This document shows positions 47,640 to 55,571 of a stretch of 64,000 nt of DNA, piece by piece. A model generated the notes under the pieces. The model had not been told where the DNA came from. It saw only the letters and a program-made list of their open reading frames with translations, and did not search any database. The translations under genes were made by a program, and so were the position numbers. Each line of letters opens with the position of its first letter. The stretch's first letter is position 1. Where the stretch lies: positions 1,302,001-1,366,000 of the forward strand of contig NZ_QWEZ01000002.1 of NCBI RefSeq assembly GCF_003864255.1. The letters are read 5' to 3'. Source of the stretch: Aestuariirhabdus litorea. Its GTDB lineage: Bacteria > Pseudomonadota > Gammaproteobacteria > Pseudomonadales > Aestuariirhabdaceae.

Positions 47640-48146
47640 ATGACCCTAACCATCCGACCCGAAAAACCAGCTGATGCAGAGGCGATAGAAACCGTTACGA
47701 TCGAGGCGTTTCTCAAAGCGCCGCACACGGATCACAGGGAGCAGTTTATTGTCCGGGCGCTGCGGGAGGCCGGTGCGCTGACGATTTCTCTGGTTGCCGA
47801 GGAGCGCGGGCACATTGTGGGGCATGTGGCGGTTTCTCCGGTCACGCTGTCGGACGGTTCAACCGGGTGGTTTGGTTTGGGCCCGATTTCTGTCTTGCCC
47901 GACCATCAGCGCAGCGGTATGGGTTCGCGGTTGATGCGCGAGGCGCTGGGGGCGCTTCAAGCCCTGGGGGCTTCGGGCTGTGTAGTGCTGGGCGATCCGG
48001 CCTATTACGGCCGCTTCGGGTTCAGGCCGGAGGCCGGTCTTGTGTTGCCGGGCGTGCCGGCTGAGTACTTCCAGGCACTGCCCTTGGGTGATGCGTTGCC
48101 CCGGGGCGTGGTGAGCTATCACCCCGCCTTTGAGGCGTCTGGCTGA
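47640..48146 (+). CDS. GNAT-family N-acetyltransferase (YhbS-like)
   Basis: 168-residue acetyltransferase. The acetyl-CoA loop is seen in DHQRSGMGSRLMREAL, preceded by GLGPISVLP, and the C-terminal VVLGDPAYYGRFGFRPEAGL is typical of the YhbS/YhbS-like group. Acceptor unknown. G+C content returns to host level within the gene. It begins 28 nt after the degenerate attC-like site and lacks a Shine-Dalgarno, so it could be either the first host gene or an old cassette. Converges on a spermidine-synthase-like gene. Confidence 0.85.
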   Translation: MTLTIRPEKPADAEAIETVTIEAFLKAPHTDHREQFIVRALREAGALTISLVAEERGHIVGHVAVSPVTLSDGSTGWFGLGPISVLPDHQRSGMGSRLMREALGALQALGASGCVVLGDPAYYGRFGFRPEAGLVLPGVPAEYFQALPLGDALPRGVVSYHPAFEASG

Positions 48147-48178
48147 TCGGGCGGGCTGAGCCCGAGTCGGATAGCGCG

Positions 48179-48874
48179 TTAGCGGGAAGCGGAGCGCCAG
48201 GGTTTTTGCGCCAGGAAGATGGTGTGGCGGCTGCCCTTGCCGGGGCGGGCGCGTACGGTGCGGATGCTGACCTTGAAGCCCGCCTTTTTCAGGCGAATGG
48301 TAAACAGCGAGTCGGCGCCGGCGGACCAGACCGCCAGCATCCCTTCGGGGTGCAGGCTGTCGAAGATCTCGGCCAGCCCCTGCTGGCTGTAGAGACCGCT
48401 GTTGTCGCTGTGGGTGAGCCCTTCGGGGCCGTTGTCGACATCCAGCAGGATGGCGTCGAACTGCTCGCGGCGCGCCTTGAAGTGGTTGGCCACATCGCCT
48501 ATCGCGACCCGGGCCCGGGGGTCGTCGAGGGGGCGCCCGGCGCACTCCCCGAGGGGGCCGCGGTTCCACTGCTCCACTTCGGGGATCAGCTCGGCGACGA
48601 TCACTTCGGCCGAGGGGGGGACGGCTTTCAGCGCAGCGGCCAGGGTGAATCCCATGCCCAGCCCTCCGACCAGCACCCGGGGGTTTTGCTGTCCGCCGAG
48701 ATGGGCGCATCCCAGTTCCGACAGGGACTCCTCCGAACCGTGCACACGGCTGTTCATCAGCTCTCCCCGTACGCCCGAAAGGCGGATGGAAAACTCATCG
48801 CCGCGGCGGGACAGTTTAAGTTCGCCGCCGCCGTTGGGGATGGTGGCGGTATCGAGGTGAATCCAGGGGGTCAT
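48179..48874 (-). CDS. Spermidine-synthase-like methyltransferase-fold protein
   Basis: 231-residue protein of the spermidine synthase-like group. VLVGGLGMGFTLAAAL is the nucleotide-type Gly loop, followed by VIVAELIPEVEQW and DAILLDVDNGPEGL. No AdoMet decarboxylase gene is nearby and polyamine-binding residues cannot be confirmed, so spermidine synthesis is not claimed. The ATG at 48874 (MTPWIHLDTATIP) is preferred over 48907. Confidence 0.75.
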   Translation of the reverse strand: MTPWIHLDTATIPNGGGELKLSRRGDEFSIRLSGVRGELMNSRVHGSEESLSELGCAHLGGQQNPRVLVGGLGMGFTLAAALKAVPPSAEVIVAELIPEVEQWNRGPLGECAGRPLDDPRARVAIGDVANHFKARREQFDAILLDVDNGPEGLTHSDNSGLYSQQGLAEIFDSLHPEGMLAVWSAGADSLFTIRLKKAGFKVSIRTVRARPGKGSRHTIFLAQKPWRSASR

Positions 48875-48982
48875 CGAGGTGGCTCGTGGGGGTGAGTGGG
48901 CGCGCACTGTACCACAATTGCGGATCTGCTACCCTGTCTCCATCGATCCCCGGTGAGGGGCGCCGGACATCAAGGAGTGGCC

Positions 48983-49378
48983 ATGCAGGTCGAGCGAAGC
49001 GGCATTATTCTCAATACCGAGCACTTCAGCGAGTGCGTCGATTTTTACCGACAGCTGTTTGAGCTGCCGCTGATGTTCGAGATTCTGGAGGAGGATTTCC
49101 GCCTCTGCTGCCTGCGCCTGGGGGACAGCTACCTGATGATTGAAACCGAAGGGGTGGCGCGCCCGCAGGGCAAGTCGATCGCCGAAAATCCCACCAAGTT
49201 GCGCTTTAATGTGGCCGATATGGAGTCGGCGCTGCGGCGGGTCCGTGAGTATGGCATCGAGGCCGAGATCAATGACCACCCCTGGGGACGCACCATCGAC
49301 ATCCTTGATCCCGACGGCAACCGGGTGGGCATTCGCGATGAGGCGGGCTTTCGTCGCCAGCTGCTGGGGGAGCCCTAG
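48983..49378 (+). CDS. VOC-family (glyoxalase/bleomycin-resistance fold) protein
   Basis: 131-residue vicinal-oxygen-chelate protein, starting MQVERSGIILNTEHFSECVD with two beta-alpha-beta-beta-beta modules: FYRQLFELPLMFEI..., and ALRRVREYGIEAE... ending DILDPDGNRVGIRDEAG. Substrate unknown. Shine-Dalgarno AAGGAG 5 nt upstream decides the start. No phage or resistance context. Confidence 0.82.
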   Translation: MQVERSGIILNTEHFSECVDFYRQLFELPLMFEILEEDFRLCCLRLGDSYLMIETEGVARPQGKSIAENPTKLRFNVADMESALRRVREYGIEAEINDHPWGRTIDILDPDGNRVGIRDEAGFRRQLLGEP

Positions 49379-49402
49379 GGGCTGGCTGCGGTCGCGGTGG
49401 CG

Positions 49403-50587
49403 CTAGCCGGGGCGACCGTCGATGCGGGGGCGAATCAGGATCGGTGTGTAGATCAGGCTGAACAGGCCAAAGGCGATCACCCATAGCAGGGCAGAAAGGC
49501 TGATCAACGGCGGGGAGCCCGGCCACACCAGGGGGCCAAACACCCGCACCAGCGCACAGAGCTGGATGGCCACGAAGGCGAGGGTGATCCAGCGGCTGGT
49601 CACCAGTGGACGGCCGCTGTGGCCCAGCGCCACCCGCGCCATCATCCCCAGGGTGATGCCTCCGATTGCGCCGGTGGTGAAGGCATGCAGGGCCACGAAG
49701 GGGGAGACCAACCCCAGCGAGGCCAGGGGGATCAGAGCCAGTCCCAGTACCAGCCAGAGATAGGAGAGGTGGAGGATCCACAGCAGGGGGTATTGCCAGA
49801 TCAGGGGGTGGTACCAACCGATCAGACGCACGCCGTGGGCGAGGGCGGCGAGCCCTGCCAGCAGAGGGGTGAGGGGGGAGTAGGGGGCCAGGGTCTGGGC
49901 GATGGCCAGTGCGATCACCAGGGCGATGGAGAGGCGGTCGACCCATTCACGGCGCTGCAGCTGAATCTGCACCGGACGCACCCCGGCCTCGGTGAAGAAG
50001 GGGATCACCCGTCCGCCCATGATGACGATGATCAGCATGATCAGGTGGCTCATCAGGTAGGCTCCATTGGGGAGGCCGCTGATCCCCAGCCGCTCGGCAT
50101 GGACCAGGGCGTTGGCTGAGGCCATCACCGCCAGGATCACCACAAACATCCAGTTCTTCGCCTTGCCCTGCATCAGTGGCGGGACCAGGGCAATGATGAG
50201 GCAGGGGAGGAAGGCGAGGTCAACCGCCGCGATCAGCCAGTGGGGGGCGGCCGGTACCAGCGGTAAGATCCGTGCCGCCAGCCAGACCAGCGCCAGCCCC
50301 GCCAGCAGGGGGCCGCGGATGGTGGAGACACCGGTCCAGTTGCGCACCGCCGTCAGCAGAAAGCCGCCGATCACCGCCGGGGTGTAGCCAAACAGCATCT
50401 CGTGGCTGTGCCAGCCGATCAGGCCGTAATAGGTATTGAGGCTGAGCAGGTTGGCGTAGACCGCCCCCCAGATAGCGACCAATACGACTCCCAGCCAGCC
50501 GGCGAGCAGGAAGAAGGGACGAAAGCCCAGCTCGAAGAGGGCGAAGCCGGAAGCGGGTTGGGGGGATTGGATGTTGTGCAGGGTCAT
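49403..50587 (-). CDS. nnrS: NnrS family membrane protein (NO stress)
   Basis: Integral membrane heme and copper protein linked to nitric-oxide tolerance during nitrate respiration. The 394-residue product has about twelve membrane helices, and conserved histidines in GWHSHEMLFGY, LMSHLIMLI, GWYHPLIW and HAFTTGAIGG. A perfect FNR/Dnr box lies 63 nt upstream with a -10 at the right distance, so induction under anaerobic, NO-containing conditions is expected. The ATG at 50587 is chosen over the TTG 2 codons earlier. Confidence 0.93.
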   Translation of the reverse strand: MTLHNIQSPQPASGFALFELGFRPFFLLAGWLGVVLVAIWGAVYANLLSLNTYYGLIGWHSHEMLFGYTPAVIGGFLLTAVRNWTGVSTIRGPLLAGLALVWLAARILPLVPAAPHWLIAAVDLAFLPCLIIALVPPLMQGKAKNWMFVVILAVMASANALVHAERLGISGLPNGAYLMSHLIMLIIVIMGGRVIPFFTEAGVRPVQIQLQRREWVDRLSIALVIALAIAQTLAPYSPLTPLLAGLAALAHGVRLIGWYHPLIWQYPLLWILHLSYLWLVLGLALIPLASLGLVSPFVALHAFTTGAIGGITLGMMARVALGHSGRPLVTSRWITLAFVAIQLCALVRVFGPLVWPGSPPLISLSALLWVIAFGLFSLIYTPILIRPRIDGRPG

Positions 50588-50622
50588 AACCAAGTTCTCA
50601 AGTCAGGTATTAACTGAAGCGC

Positions 50623-50664
50623 ACTATAAAACATCCCCGCGGCCGCGCCCTTGATGGTGATCAA
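50623..50664 (-). promoter_or_regulatory. FNR/Dnr-type promoter of nnrS
   Basis: TTGATGGTGATCAA (50651-50664) is a perfect match to TTGAT-N4-ATCAA. On the minus strand TATAGT (50628-50623) lies where a -10 should be if the box is centred near -41.5, giving a start near 50616 and a 29-nt leader. This is class II activation geometry. Confidence 0.85.
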
Positions 50665-50680
50665 GTTGCGGCGGGCCCGC

Positions 50681-51364
50681 TTACTCGTAATGCAGCAGGC
50701 GTTCCAGGTCGAGGATGGTGATCAGCTTGCCCTTGATATGGATGATTTTTTCATCCGCCAGGTGGTGCAGGATACGGGAGAAGGTCTCCGGCTGTATCGA
50801 CAGGCGTGAGGCCACCAGGCGCTTGGGGATCTCCAACTCGACCACCGGTTCGCGGCTGAGGTTGTCGGTGATGCCGTTGATCAAAAAGCGCACCACCCGG
50901 TGGGTGGCGTTTTTCAGGCTCAGGGTTTCGATCTCGTTGATCTTCGCGTGCAGGCGCTGGCTCAGCCGGGCCGCCAGTGCCAGGGCCTGCTGGGGGTGGC
51001 GGGTGATGCAGTCGATGTAGCGGGTGCAGGCGATCGCCAGCAGCGTCGAGGCCTTGAGGGCCTGGGCATTGACCGGGTAGTTGTGCTGCCCGGAGAACAT
51101 GATCGCTTCGGCGAAGGTTTCGTGGTTATTGATCACCTCGATAATCTTCTCGTTGCCATCGCGGTTGGTGCGAAACAGCTTGATGGAGCCGTCGATGACG
51201 AAGTAGAAGGCGGGGGCCGGGTCGCCCTGGTGAAACAACCACTCATCCCTCGCCAGCTTCTTCAGGTGGCATTCGGCCAGCAGGTGTTGCAGCTCCTTGT
51301 CACTGAAGCCGGTAAACAGGTGGTGGCTTTTGAGGAGGCGGTAATAGGGGGTAAGGTTGTCCAT
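50681..51364 (-). CDS. Crp/Fnr-family regulator, Dnr-like
   Basis: 227 residues, the length of P. aeruginosa Dnr. N-terminal effector domain (LLKSHHLFTGFSDKEL..., with FHQGDPAPAFYFVIDG) and a C-terminal winged helix whose recognition helix QPETFSRILHHL keeps the E-x-x-S-R residues that read TTGAT. The N-terminal cysteine cluster of FNR is absent, so oxygen sensing by an Fe-S cluster is unlikely; Dnr senses NO through heme. It lies between nnrS and moaA, both with FNR-type boxes. The ATG at 51364 is preferred to a TTG at 51391. Confidence 0.85.
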   Translation of the reverse strand: MDNLTPYYRLLKSHHLFTGFSDKELQHLLAECHLKKLARDEWLFHQGDPAPAFYFVIDGSIKLFRTNRDGNEKIIEVINNHETFAEAIMFSGQHNYPVNAQALKASTLLAIACTRYIDCITRHPQQALALAARLSQRLHAKINEIETLSLKNATHRVVRFLINGITDNLSREPVVELEIPKRLVASRLSIQPETFSRILHHLADEKIIHIKGKLITILDLERLLHYE

Positions 51365-51465
51365 TTCGCTACGATTGAGTGATCCTGTCAAAGCATCCTA
51401 TGGTCACACAGATAGGGGAGAGGCGCCAACGGTGGGGCGTTGTTTCGGCCCGCACTCGACGGGAG

Positions 51466-51479
51466 TTGATGAGAGTCAA
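51466..51479. promoter_or_regulatory. FNR/Dnr-like box between dnr and moaA
   Basis: TTGATGAGAGTCAA differs from TTGAT-N4-ATCAA at one base. It is 127 nt before moaA and 102 nt before the dnr-like start. For moaA, a weak -10 TAAGCT (51502-51507) is at about the right distance; for the minus strand no -10 is evident. Confidence 0.55.
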
Positions 51480-51605
51480 GGGGGAGAGTAGTCTTATTCC
51501 TTAAGCTAAGGGCGCTCGCGACAAGCGCATGGTAAGGTTAAGGGCTGGAGCCCGACCCTGCCATAGGCGGGCCCATAGCCTCTAACCTGACCTCCGGGAT
51601 GCACT

Positions 51606-52601
51606 ATGAAAGGGAACAGATTGATTGACCGATTTGGTCGCGAGGTTACCTACGTACGAATGTCGGTGACCGATCGCTGTGATTTTCGCTGCGTCTACTG
51701 CATGGGCGAAGAGATGACCTTCCTGCCCCGCGAGCAGGTGCTCACACTGGAGGAGATGGCCCTGATCGGGCGAGCGTTCAGTGAGCTGGGGGTGAACAAG
51801 ATTCGCCTGACCGGTGGTGAGCCGCTGGTTCGCAACAATGTGATGCACCTGGTGCGTGACCTCGGTGCCCTGCCCGGCATCACCAACCTGGCGATGACCA
51901 CCAACGGCTCGCAGTTGCCTAAGCTGGCTCCGGAACTGAAGGCAGCCGGTCTCAAAAGCGTGAATATCAGCCTCGATACCCTCGACCCGGTGCAGTTCAC
52001 CCAGCTTACCCGCACCGGCAAGCTGGAGCGGGTGCTGGAGGGGATTGAGGCCGCCCGTGCGGCCGGCTTCCCCCGCATCAAACTGAACGCGGTGATTATG
52101 AAGGGGCGCAATGACGACCAGGTGGTGCCCCTGGTGCGTTTTGCCCGTGACCAGGGGGTCGATATCAGCTTTATCGAGGAGATGCCGCTGGGGCATATCG
52201 ACGAGCACCATCGGGGTGAAACCCTCTGCACCAGTGAGCAGGTGCGGGAGCTGATCGGCGAGCAGTTCGAGTTGGTGGCCAGCACCGAAAATAGCGGTGG
52301 CCCCTCCCGATACTACCACTTTGCCGACCACCCGACCCGGGTGGGCTTTATCTCCCCCCACAGCCACAACTTCTGCGGCGACTGTAACCGGGTGCGGGTC
52401 ACCTCGGAGGGGCGCCTGCTGCTCTGCCTGGGTAATGAGCATTCCACTGACCTGCGGGCCGTGGTGAGGCGCTATCCCGGTGATATTGAGCGGCTTAAGG
52501 AGGAGTTGCACAGCGCCATGGAGCTTAAACCCGAGCGCCACTTCTTCAGCGCCGAGGGGGAAGTGGAGATTGTTCGCTTTATGAATATGACTGGCGGTTA
52601 G
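51606..52601 (+). CDS. moaA: GTP 3',8-cyclase MoaA
   Basis: Radical-SAM enzyme for the first step of molybdenum-cofactor synthesis. The 331-residue product has the N-terminal CDFRCVYC cluster motif, the GTP-side cluster in [19 protein letters not shown] and the C-terminal GG needed for activity. Placement beside nnrS and a Dnr-like gene suggests supply of cofactor for nitrate reductase or other anaerobic molybdoenzymes; none is encoded in this window. Confidence 0.97.
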   Translation: MKGNRLIDRFGREVTYVRMSVTDRCDFRCVYCMGEEMTFLPREQVLTLEEMALIGRAFSELGVNKIRLTGGEPLVRNNVMHLVRDLGALPGITNLAMTTNGSQLPKLAPELKAAGLKSVNISLDTLDPVQFTQLTRTGKLERVLEGIEAARAAGFPRIKLNAVIMKGRNDDQVVPLVRFARDQGVDISFIEEMPLGHIDEHHRGETLCTSEQVRELIGEQFELVASTENSGGPSRYYHFADHPTRVGFISPHSHNFCGDCNRVRVTSEGRLLLCLGNEHSTDLRAVVRRYPGDIERLKEELHSAMELKPERHFFSAEGEVEIVRFMNMTGG

Positions 52602-52620
52602 CTCGCCGTCGAAGCTTCCG

Positions 52621-52827
52621 CTAACCGGTCGGTTTGATGCTGGCCTGCAGCATCTGGTCGTTCTGGTGGCGGATGTAGATGCAGAGATCCCGCTCCGCCT
52701 CTGCCTGGGAGCGGTAGGGTCCCTCCTGGGAGCCCTCACGGGTAATGAAATACCACTCACCGTTCATGCACAGGAAGCGTTCACTGCGAAACCAGGTGCG
52801 TTCACCTTCGCCGGATCGATAGTCCAT
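52621..52827 (-). CDS. Small conserved protein (DUF6316-like)
   Basis: 68-residue protein, MDYRSGEGERTWFRSERFLC then NGEWYFITREGSQEGPYRSQ, resembling from memory the DUF6316 family of gammaproteobacteria. The WYF-TREG-GPY-S core suggests a small beta fold of the type with a GYF-like face. Function unknown. It lies 19 nt past the convergent moaA stop. Confidence 0.7.
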   Translation of the reverse strand: MDYRSGEGERTWFRSERFLCMNGEWYFITREGSQEGPYRSQAEAERDLCIYIRHQNDQMLQASIKPTG

Positions 52828-52936
52828 AGAGAATCCTTCTCTTTTGACGGGCCTTCCTACAGTGTAGCCCCCTCTGCCGGGCGTCACTAGCCCTGGTGTG
52901 CTGTTTTTTGGACCCTTTGCCCGTCTGGAGAGTGGG

Positions 52937-53458
52937 TCAGGCCGCTGATTCGGCCTGCAGGCGGCACACCAGGTCGGTGGCGTGGTCGAGGGCGCTGCGC
53001 AGGTAGCGGGGCAGGGAGTCGAGATCGATGTTGTCCATCACGTTCTTCATCTCAAGCCCGATTTCGGTGTCCCCTTCGATCAGCAGGCGGCGCTGGAAGA
53101 AGAGGGTGTCCGGGTCCTCCTTGCGGCTGGCCAACAGCAGGAACTCACACAGGTTGCCGCTGATGCTGGCATCGGCATCGGCCATCGGCAACAGGCGCAG
53201 CTGCCCCTCCTCAAAGGTGAGGTACCAGCTCAGCTGGGCATCGGTGATGCTGACCCGCACGCAGTGCCCCTCGAGGAACTCGAAGTCCCCATCTTCCAGG
53301 GATTCGCGAAACACCTGCTGTAATACCCGGGCAATGACCGCTTTTTGCAGGCGAAAAGGAACCAGGGAGGCGCCGCGGGCGGCCAGTACCGGCAGTTTGC
53401 GTACCACGGCAGCGGGCGCGGGAGGGCGGGGCAGGCGGCCAAGCTGGGCAAGGATCAT
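52937..53458 (-). CDS. ubiT: UbiT, SCP2-domain accessory factor of anaerobic ubiquinone synthesis
   Basis: UbiT is the lipid-binding SCP2 protein needed, with UbiU and UbiV, for O2-independent ubiquinone synthesis. The ATG at 53458 is chosen because CAGGAG lies 7 nt upstream, the product then has 173 residues (E. coli UbiT about 174), and the FNR-box promoter fits. The longer frame to 53512 or 53626 would run over that promoter. The SCP2 core is seen in FEFLEGHCVRVSITDAQLSW and ADASISGNLCEFLLLASRKE. Divergent from yhcC-ubiUV. Confidence 0.92.
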   Translation of the reverse strand: MILAQLGRLPRPPAPAAVVRKLPVLAARGASLVPFRLQKAVIARVLQQVFRESLEDGDFEFLEGHCVRVSITDAQLSWYLTFEEGQLRLLPMADADASISGNLCEFLLLASRKEDPDTLFFQRRLLIEGDTEIGLEMKNVMDNIDLDSLPRYLRSALDHATDLVCRLQAESAA

Positions 53459-53500
53459 GCGGGACTCCTGAGAAACAGTGGGTGTTAGGGTAAACGGTGA

Positions 53501-53541
53501 ATTGTAGGCCATAGCCTTGGTGGCGCCTTGATGCAAATCAA
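53501..53541. promoter_or_regulatory. FNR-type promoter for ubiT and probably yhcC-ubiUV
   Basis: TTGATGCAAATCAA (53528-53541) is a perfect FNR box in the 154-nt divergent gap. On the minus strand TACAAT (53506-53501) is a near-perfect -10 at class II distance, giving a start near 53494 and a 35-nt ubiT leader. On the plus strand the equivalent position has only a weak -10 (around TTACCC, 53563-53568), so shared control of yhcC is possible but less certain. Confidence 0.8.
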
Positions 53542-53612
53542 TTAGCCTCCAGCTTCTCTTTGTTACCCTGTGGTGCTCGGTAGAAACCCTCGGAAGATCA
53601 GGTCTGTTTCGC

Positions 53613-54530
53613 ATGCAGTTGCCCAATTACGTCAACACCTTTGGTGCGGCCATGCAGCGCAAGTATGGGCATAAGGTCCATAAACTGACCATCAATGCCG
53701 ACTTCACCTGCCCAAACCGCGATGGAAGCAAAGGGCTGGGGGGCTGTAGCTTCTGCAACAACGCCACCTTTAACCCCAATGGCCGGCGTCCCCCAAGCGT
53801 GATCGAGCAGCTGGAGGCGGGCAAGAGGGTGATCCTCAAGCGCACCGGTGCACGCCACTACCTGGCCTACTTCCAGGCGTATACCAACACCTATGCGGCG
53901 ATTGAGCAGTTGCGGGCACTTTACGACCAGGCCCTGGAGCACCCCGACGTGGTCGGACTGTCGGTGGGGACCCGTCCCGATTGCGTCCCCGATCCGGTGC
54001 TGGACCTGCTCTGTGAATACCGTGACCGGGGGCTGGAGGTGTGGCTGGAGCTGGGACTGCAGTCGGCCAACGACCATACCCTGGCGCAGGTTAACCGTGG
54101 CCACGGCTGGGCTGAATACGCTGACAGCGCCCGCCGCGCCCGCCAGCGCGGCCTTAACCTCTGTACCCACCTGATCGTGGGGATGCCGGGAGAGCGTCGG
54201 AGGGACAGTTTGCAATCGCTGGCGCGGGTGCTGGAGGTGGGCACCGACGGCCTCAAGCTGCATCCGCTGCATGTGGTGAAGGGGACGCAGCTGGCCCGGC
54301 AGTGGCGGCAGGGGGAGTACCAGCCGCTGGCATTCGACGACTATGTGGATACGGCCGTGGCGATGGTGCAACAGACGCCGGCCGGGATCATCTATCACCG
54401 CCTGACGGGCACCGCATCGAAGGATCTTCTGCTGGCGCCCCTCTGGTGTAGCCAAAAATGGGCTGTGCTGAATGCGATCCATGATCGCCTGCACTATGCC
54501 TCGATATGCCGGGCCCAAGGCGCGGCCTGA
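53613..54530 (+). CDS. yhcC: Radical SAM protein YhcC (TIGR01212)
   Basis: 305-residue radical SAM enzyme. The cluster cysteines are Cys33, Cys45 and Cys48 (CPNRDGSKGLGGCSFC), the spacing of the YhcC family, followed by a GTRPDCV motif and a LELGLQSANDHTL strand. The reaction is unknown. It sits 21 nt upstream of ubiU on the same strand, in an FNR-associated gap, whereas in E. coli yhcC and ubiUV are unlinked. A link to anaerobic metabolism is therefore suggested. Confidence 0.9.
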   Translation: MQLPNYVNTFGAAMQRKYGHKVHKLTINADFTCPNRDGSKGLGGCSFCNNATFNPNGRRPPSVIEQLEAGKRVILKRTGARHYLAYFQAYTNTYAAIEQLRALYDQALEHPDVVGLSVGTRPDCVPDPVLDLLCEYRDRGLEVWLELGLQSANDHTLAQVNRGHGWAEYADSARRARQRGLNLCTHLIVGMPGERRRDSLQSLARVLEVGTDGLKLHPLHVVKGTQLARQWRQGEYQPLAFDDYVDTAVAMVQQTPAGIIYHRLTGTASKDLLLAPLWCSQKWAVLNAIHDRLHYASICRAQGAA

Positions 54531-54551
54531 CACAAACAACGGGAGTAGAGG

Positions 54552-55547
54552 ATGGAGTTAGTATGTCCTGCGGGCAGTTTCCCCGCTCTGAAAGCCGCCG
54601 TGGATAACGGCGCCGATGCGGTATACATCGGGTTCAAGGATGATACCAATGCACGCCATTTTGCCGGCCTCAATTTCAATGACAAGAAGGCGTTGCGGGC
54701 CCTCGACTACGCCCGTGAGCGCAATGTAAAGCTGTTTGTCGCCATCAATACCTACCCCCAGCCCGAGGGCTGGGAGCGTTGGCAGCGGGCGGTCGACATC
54801 GCTGCCGACCTCAAGGCCGATGCGGTGATCGCCGCCGACATGGGGGTTCTGGGGTACGCCACCGAGAAGCACCCGGAGCTGCCCCTGCACCTGTCGGTGC
54901 AGGGGTCGGCCACCAACTATGAGGCACTGCGCTTTTACCAGCGCCAGTTCAATATCCGCCGCGCGGTTCTGCCGCGGGTGCTGTCGATGGCCCAGGTCAG
55001 GCACGTGGCCGAGCACAGCCCTGTTGAGCTGGAGGTGTTTGCCTTCGGCAGCCTTTGCATTATGGCGGAAGGGCGGTGCCACCTCTCCTCCTACATCACC
55101 GACGAGTCGCCCAACACCTGTGGCGCCTGCTCACCGGCCAAGGCGGTGCGCTGGGAGCAAAAGGGTGAGGTGCTGGAGTCGCGTCTCAACGGGGTATTGA
55201 TCGACCGTTATAGCAAGGGGGAAAACGCCGGTTATCCCACCCTCTGCAAGGGGCGCTTCGAGGTGGAGCAGAACACCTATAACGCACTGGAGGAGCCCAC
55301 CAGCCTCAACACCATCGAGCTGATCCCCCAGTTGGTGGCGAACCAGGTGAAGGCGGTCAAGATTGAGGGACGGCAGCGGAGCCCCGCCTATGTGGAACAG
55401 GTGGTGAGTGTCTGGCGTCAGGCCCTCGACGCTTACGCCGCCAACCCCGCCGGCTTCCAGCCCCGGGCGGAGTGGATGAGCGTGCTGGCGAATGTGTCGG
55501 AAGGCTCCCAGACCACCCTGGGCGCCTATTCGCGCCCCTGGCAGTAA
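54552..55547 (+). CDS. ubiU: UbiU, O2-independent ubiquinone hydroxylase subunit
   Basis: U32-peptidase-like 4Fe-4S protein that, with UbiV, hydroxylates ubiquinone precursors without O2 (prephenate is the known oxygen donor). 331 residues, MELVCPAGSFPALKAAVDNG at the start. Cysteines at 169, 176, 193 and 232 (in CIMAEGRC, CGAC and LCKGRF) coincide in number with the E. coli cluster ligands. Followed by ubiV after 24 nt. Confidence 0.95.
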   Translation: MELVCPAGSFPALKAAVDNGADAVYIGFKDDTNARHFAGLNFNDKKALRALDYARERNVKLFVAINTYPQPEGWERWQRAVDIAADLKADAVIAADMGVLGYATEKHPELPLHLSVQGSATNYEALRFYQRQFNIRRAVLPRVLSMAQVRHVAEHSPVELEVFAFGSLCIMAEGRCHLSSYITDESPNTCGACSPAKAVRWEQKGEVLESRLNGVLIDRYSKGENAGYPTLCKGRFEVEQNTYNALEEPTSLNTIELIPQLVANQVKAVKIEGRQRSPAYVEQVVSVWRQALDAYAANPAGFQPRAEWMSVLANVSEGSQTTLGAYSRPWQ

Positions 55548-55571
55548 CCCTTAATCTCGAGAGTGATGACT

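Noticed and set aside
53459-53626. N-terminal extension of UbiT
   Set aside because: It would run through the FNR box and -10; length of E. coli UbiT and the CAGGAG site support 53458.
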